Program-made: the position numbers and the translations under genes
In this document: in pieces, positions 5,975-7,282 of the stretch
Position numbering within the stretch: the first letter of the stretch is position 1
Layout: the number at the start of each line of letters is the position of its first letter
The notes under the pieces: generated by a model
Seen by the model: only the letters and a program-made list of their open reading frames with translations
What the model was told of the DNA's origin: nothing
Databases searched by the model: none
Assembly: GCA_903868285.1 (NCBI GenBank)
Contig: CAIPUP010000271.1
Location: forward strand, 1 to 7,282
Reading direction: 5' to 3'
DNA length: 7,282 nt
DNA from: an uncultured beta proteobacterium
Lineage (GTDB): Bacteria; Pseudomonadota; Gammaproteobacteria; Burkholderiales; SG8-39

Positions 5975-7282
5975 TCAGAGGCCGAACGACATTTCAACAC
6001 TGGCGCCGATCACACGACCATCACGGGGATACATGCCGCTGCCAAAGTTCGAGATCTGATGCATGGTCGGGAACTGGTTGAACGCGTTATTGGCAAACAC
6101 GCTGATGCGCACATCGTCGCTGTACTGCCAGAGGTAGTTGAAGTCGTAATAGATGAAATCGTCTTCGGGCAGACCACTCAGGAAATTGTCGAGCTTGCTC
6201 AGATAACGCGGAGTCAGGATGACCGTGTGGTCATTGGTGGACCAGCGGATCGGCATATTGATGCGGTACTCCTGATAGCCACCACCGAAGGTGGGACGGA
6301 AGCCCACAAAATCTACCGCGGGTAACGTCGGTGCGGCTTGCTCTTTCCACTCCAGCAGGATGGCGGCGTTGGGACTCACATTGAACTGACCCCAAGCGGT
6401 ATCCAGTGTCCATGACAGACGGACGTCGACCGATTTCACATGCTGTTCGGCAATATTGACCGGCTTCTGGTAGCCCTTCTGCGGGCGACCGAGTGAATCC
6501 AGTTCGAAGCACTGTCTGCCATTGCCCTGGGCGGGAAGATACATCGGGAAGCGGTAGCCGGCAGGGTTGCCAGGGAAGGCGCTTACACCACCCCAGGCGG
6601 TATAGATGTTTTGGCCACGCAACGACGCGATCGGGTAATTGCTCGGGAACAAGCCATCCGGCGAAAAGCCGTAGCTGCACTCAGGCACCTCCAGCAACTG
6701 GTCATAAGGACGCAAATTGCGGATGACGTTATCGAACTTGATATCCACATAGTTCATGCCGAGCGAGAGACTGTCTGTGATGTCCCAGTCGAAACCGAGC
6801 GACCAGTTGGTGGATTCCACTGGCTGCAGGTCGAGGTTGGCCCTGGTCTCAAGTACGATGATGTTGCGGGTCTGACCGATGCCGCCGGCGACGAAACAGC
6901 CGGTGGGCACGCCGGCTGGCGCCGGGCAGGGACCGTCTACAGCGTTGAGACCATTGTTGCCGAGTGTGAGGAACGTGGTGGATTGGTTGATGGGCTGCTG
7001 GGTATGTTCAACCGTTGGCGCCTTGAAGGAGGTCCCCCACGAACCGCGTACAGTCAGACTCTCGTTGACGCTCCAGTTGAAACCGAGCTTCGGATTGGTG
7101 GTGCTGAAATCGGAGGCCTCAGAATAGTCTTCGGTGCGCACGGCAGCCTGCACGTTCAGGTTGTCGGTAACCGGGATACCGAGTTCCATGAAGACGGCAC
7201 CCACAACGTTGCTGCGGTCCTTGCTGCCAAACGGCAACGGGAAGTCGAGAGCCGCACCGCCTGCTTGCGGCTGATAACCGCC
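5975..7282 (-). CDS. TonB-dependent outer-membrane receptor, C-terminal beta-barrel part, 5'-truncated by window edge
   Basis: The minus-strand frame is open from the window end to the TGA at 5977-5975, giving 435 residues. The TTG at 7237 is an internal Leu codon, not a start. The sequence is a typical C-terminal half of a TonB-dependent receptor barrel, with alternating aromatic/hydrophobic strands. Family-like segments include VRGSWGTSFKAPTV, then VESTNWSLGFDWDITDSLSL, FANNAFNQFP near the end, and the terminal GRVIGASVEMSFGL with a final barrel strand. The signal peptide, TonB box and plug domain (usually another 300-500 residues) lie outside the window. Two cysteines 10 residues apart (CPAPAGVPTGC) probably form an extracellular-loop disulfide, and another pair lies further on. 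Such receptors import siderophores, vitamins, glycans or other bulky molecules by active transport. Its position at the head of the visible minus-strand cluster suggests it takes up the substrate handled by the ThDP enzyme and cytochrome, but the ligand cannot be read from this sequence. Confidence 0.92.
   Translation of the reverse strand, partial: GGYQPQAGGAALDFPLPFGSKDRSNVVGAVFMELGIPVTDNLNVQAAVRTEDYSEASDFSTTNPKLGFNWSVNESLTVRGSWGTSFKAPTVEHTQQPINQSTTFLTLGNNGLNAVDGPCPAPAGVPTGCFVAGGIGQTRNIIVLETRANLDLQPVESTNWSLGFDWDITDSLSLGMNYVDIKFDNVIRNLRPYDQLLEVPECSYGFSPDGLFPSNYPIASLRGQNIYTAWGGVSAFPGNPAGYRFPMYLPAQGNGRQCFELDSLGRPQKGYQKPVNIAEQHVKSVDVRLSWTLDTAWGQFNVSPNAAILLEWKEQAAPTLPAVDFVGFRPTFGGGYQEYRINMPIRWSTNDHTVILTPRYLSKLDNFLSGLPEDDFIYYDFNYLWQYSDDVRISVFANNAFNQFPTMHQISNFGSGMYPRDGRVIGASVEMSFGL

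Overview
The window is a gene-dense, GC-rich bacterial segment made of two convergent gene clusters. Both run in from beyond the window edges. A TonB-dependent outer-membrane receptor, a twin-arginine (Tat) signal and a secreted c-type cytochrome indicate a Gram-negative bacterium. The style of the receptor and catabolic genes suggests an environmental proteobacterium (gamma or alpha), but the sequence alone does not fix the lineage.

Plus-strand cluster (1-3578): the C-terminal two thirds of an AMP-forming acyl-CoA synthetase, a fumarylacetoacetate hydrolase (FAH)-family protein, a small SnoaL/NTF2-fold protein, and a BKACE/DUF849 beta-keto acid cleavage protein. Gaps are 16 nt, a 25-nt overlap and 2 nt, so this is almost certainly one operon whose promoter lies left of the window. 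The families suggest CoA activation of an acid plus C-C bond cleavage next to keto groups, that is, a peripheral catabolic pathway for an unidentified carbon source.

Minus-strand cluster (7282-3626, read right to left): the C-terminal part of a TonB-dependent receptor, a Tat-signal-bearing thiamine-diphosphate (ThDP) enzyme of the acetolactate synthase/benzoylformate decarboxylase superfamily, and a small periplasmic mono-heme cytochrome c. Gaps are 17 and 10 nt, again operon-like, with the promoter outside the window. The most unusual point is a ThDP enzyme apparently exported folded to the periplasm and co-encoded with a cytochrome c and an outer-membrane importer.

The clusters meet tail to tail across only 47 nt (3579-3625), which holds a weak hairpin and no gene. 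No tRNA, rRNA, CRISPR array, insertion sequence or clear promoter was seen. A working model, which is inference, is uptake of a substrate through the receptor, ThDP-dependent C-C chemistry in the periplasm with electrons possibly passed to cytochrome c, and completion in the cytoplasm by the CoA ligase, FAH and BKACE proteins.
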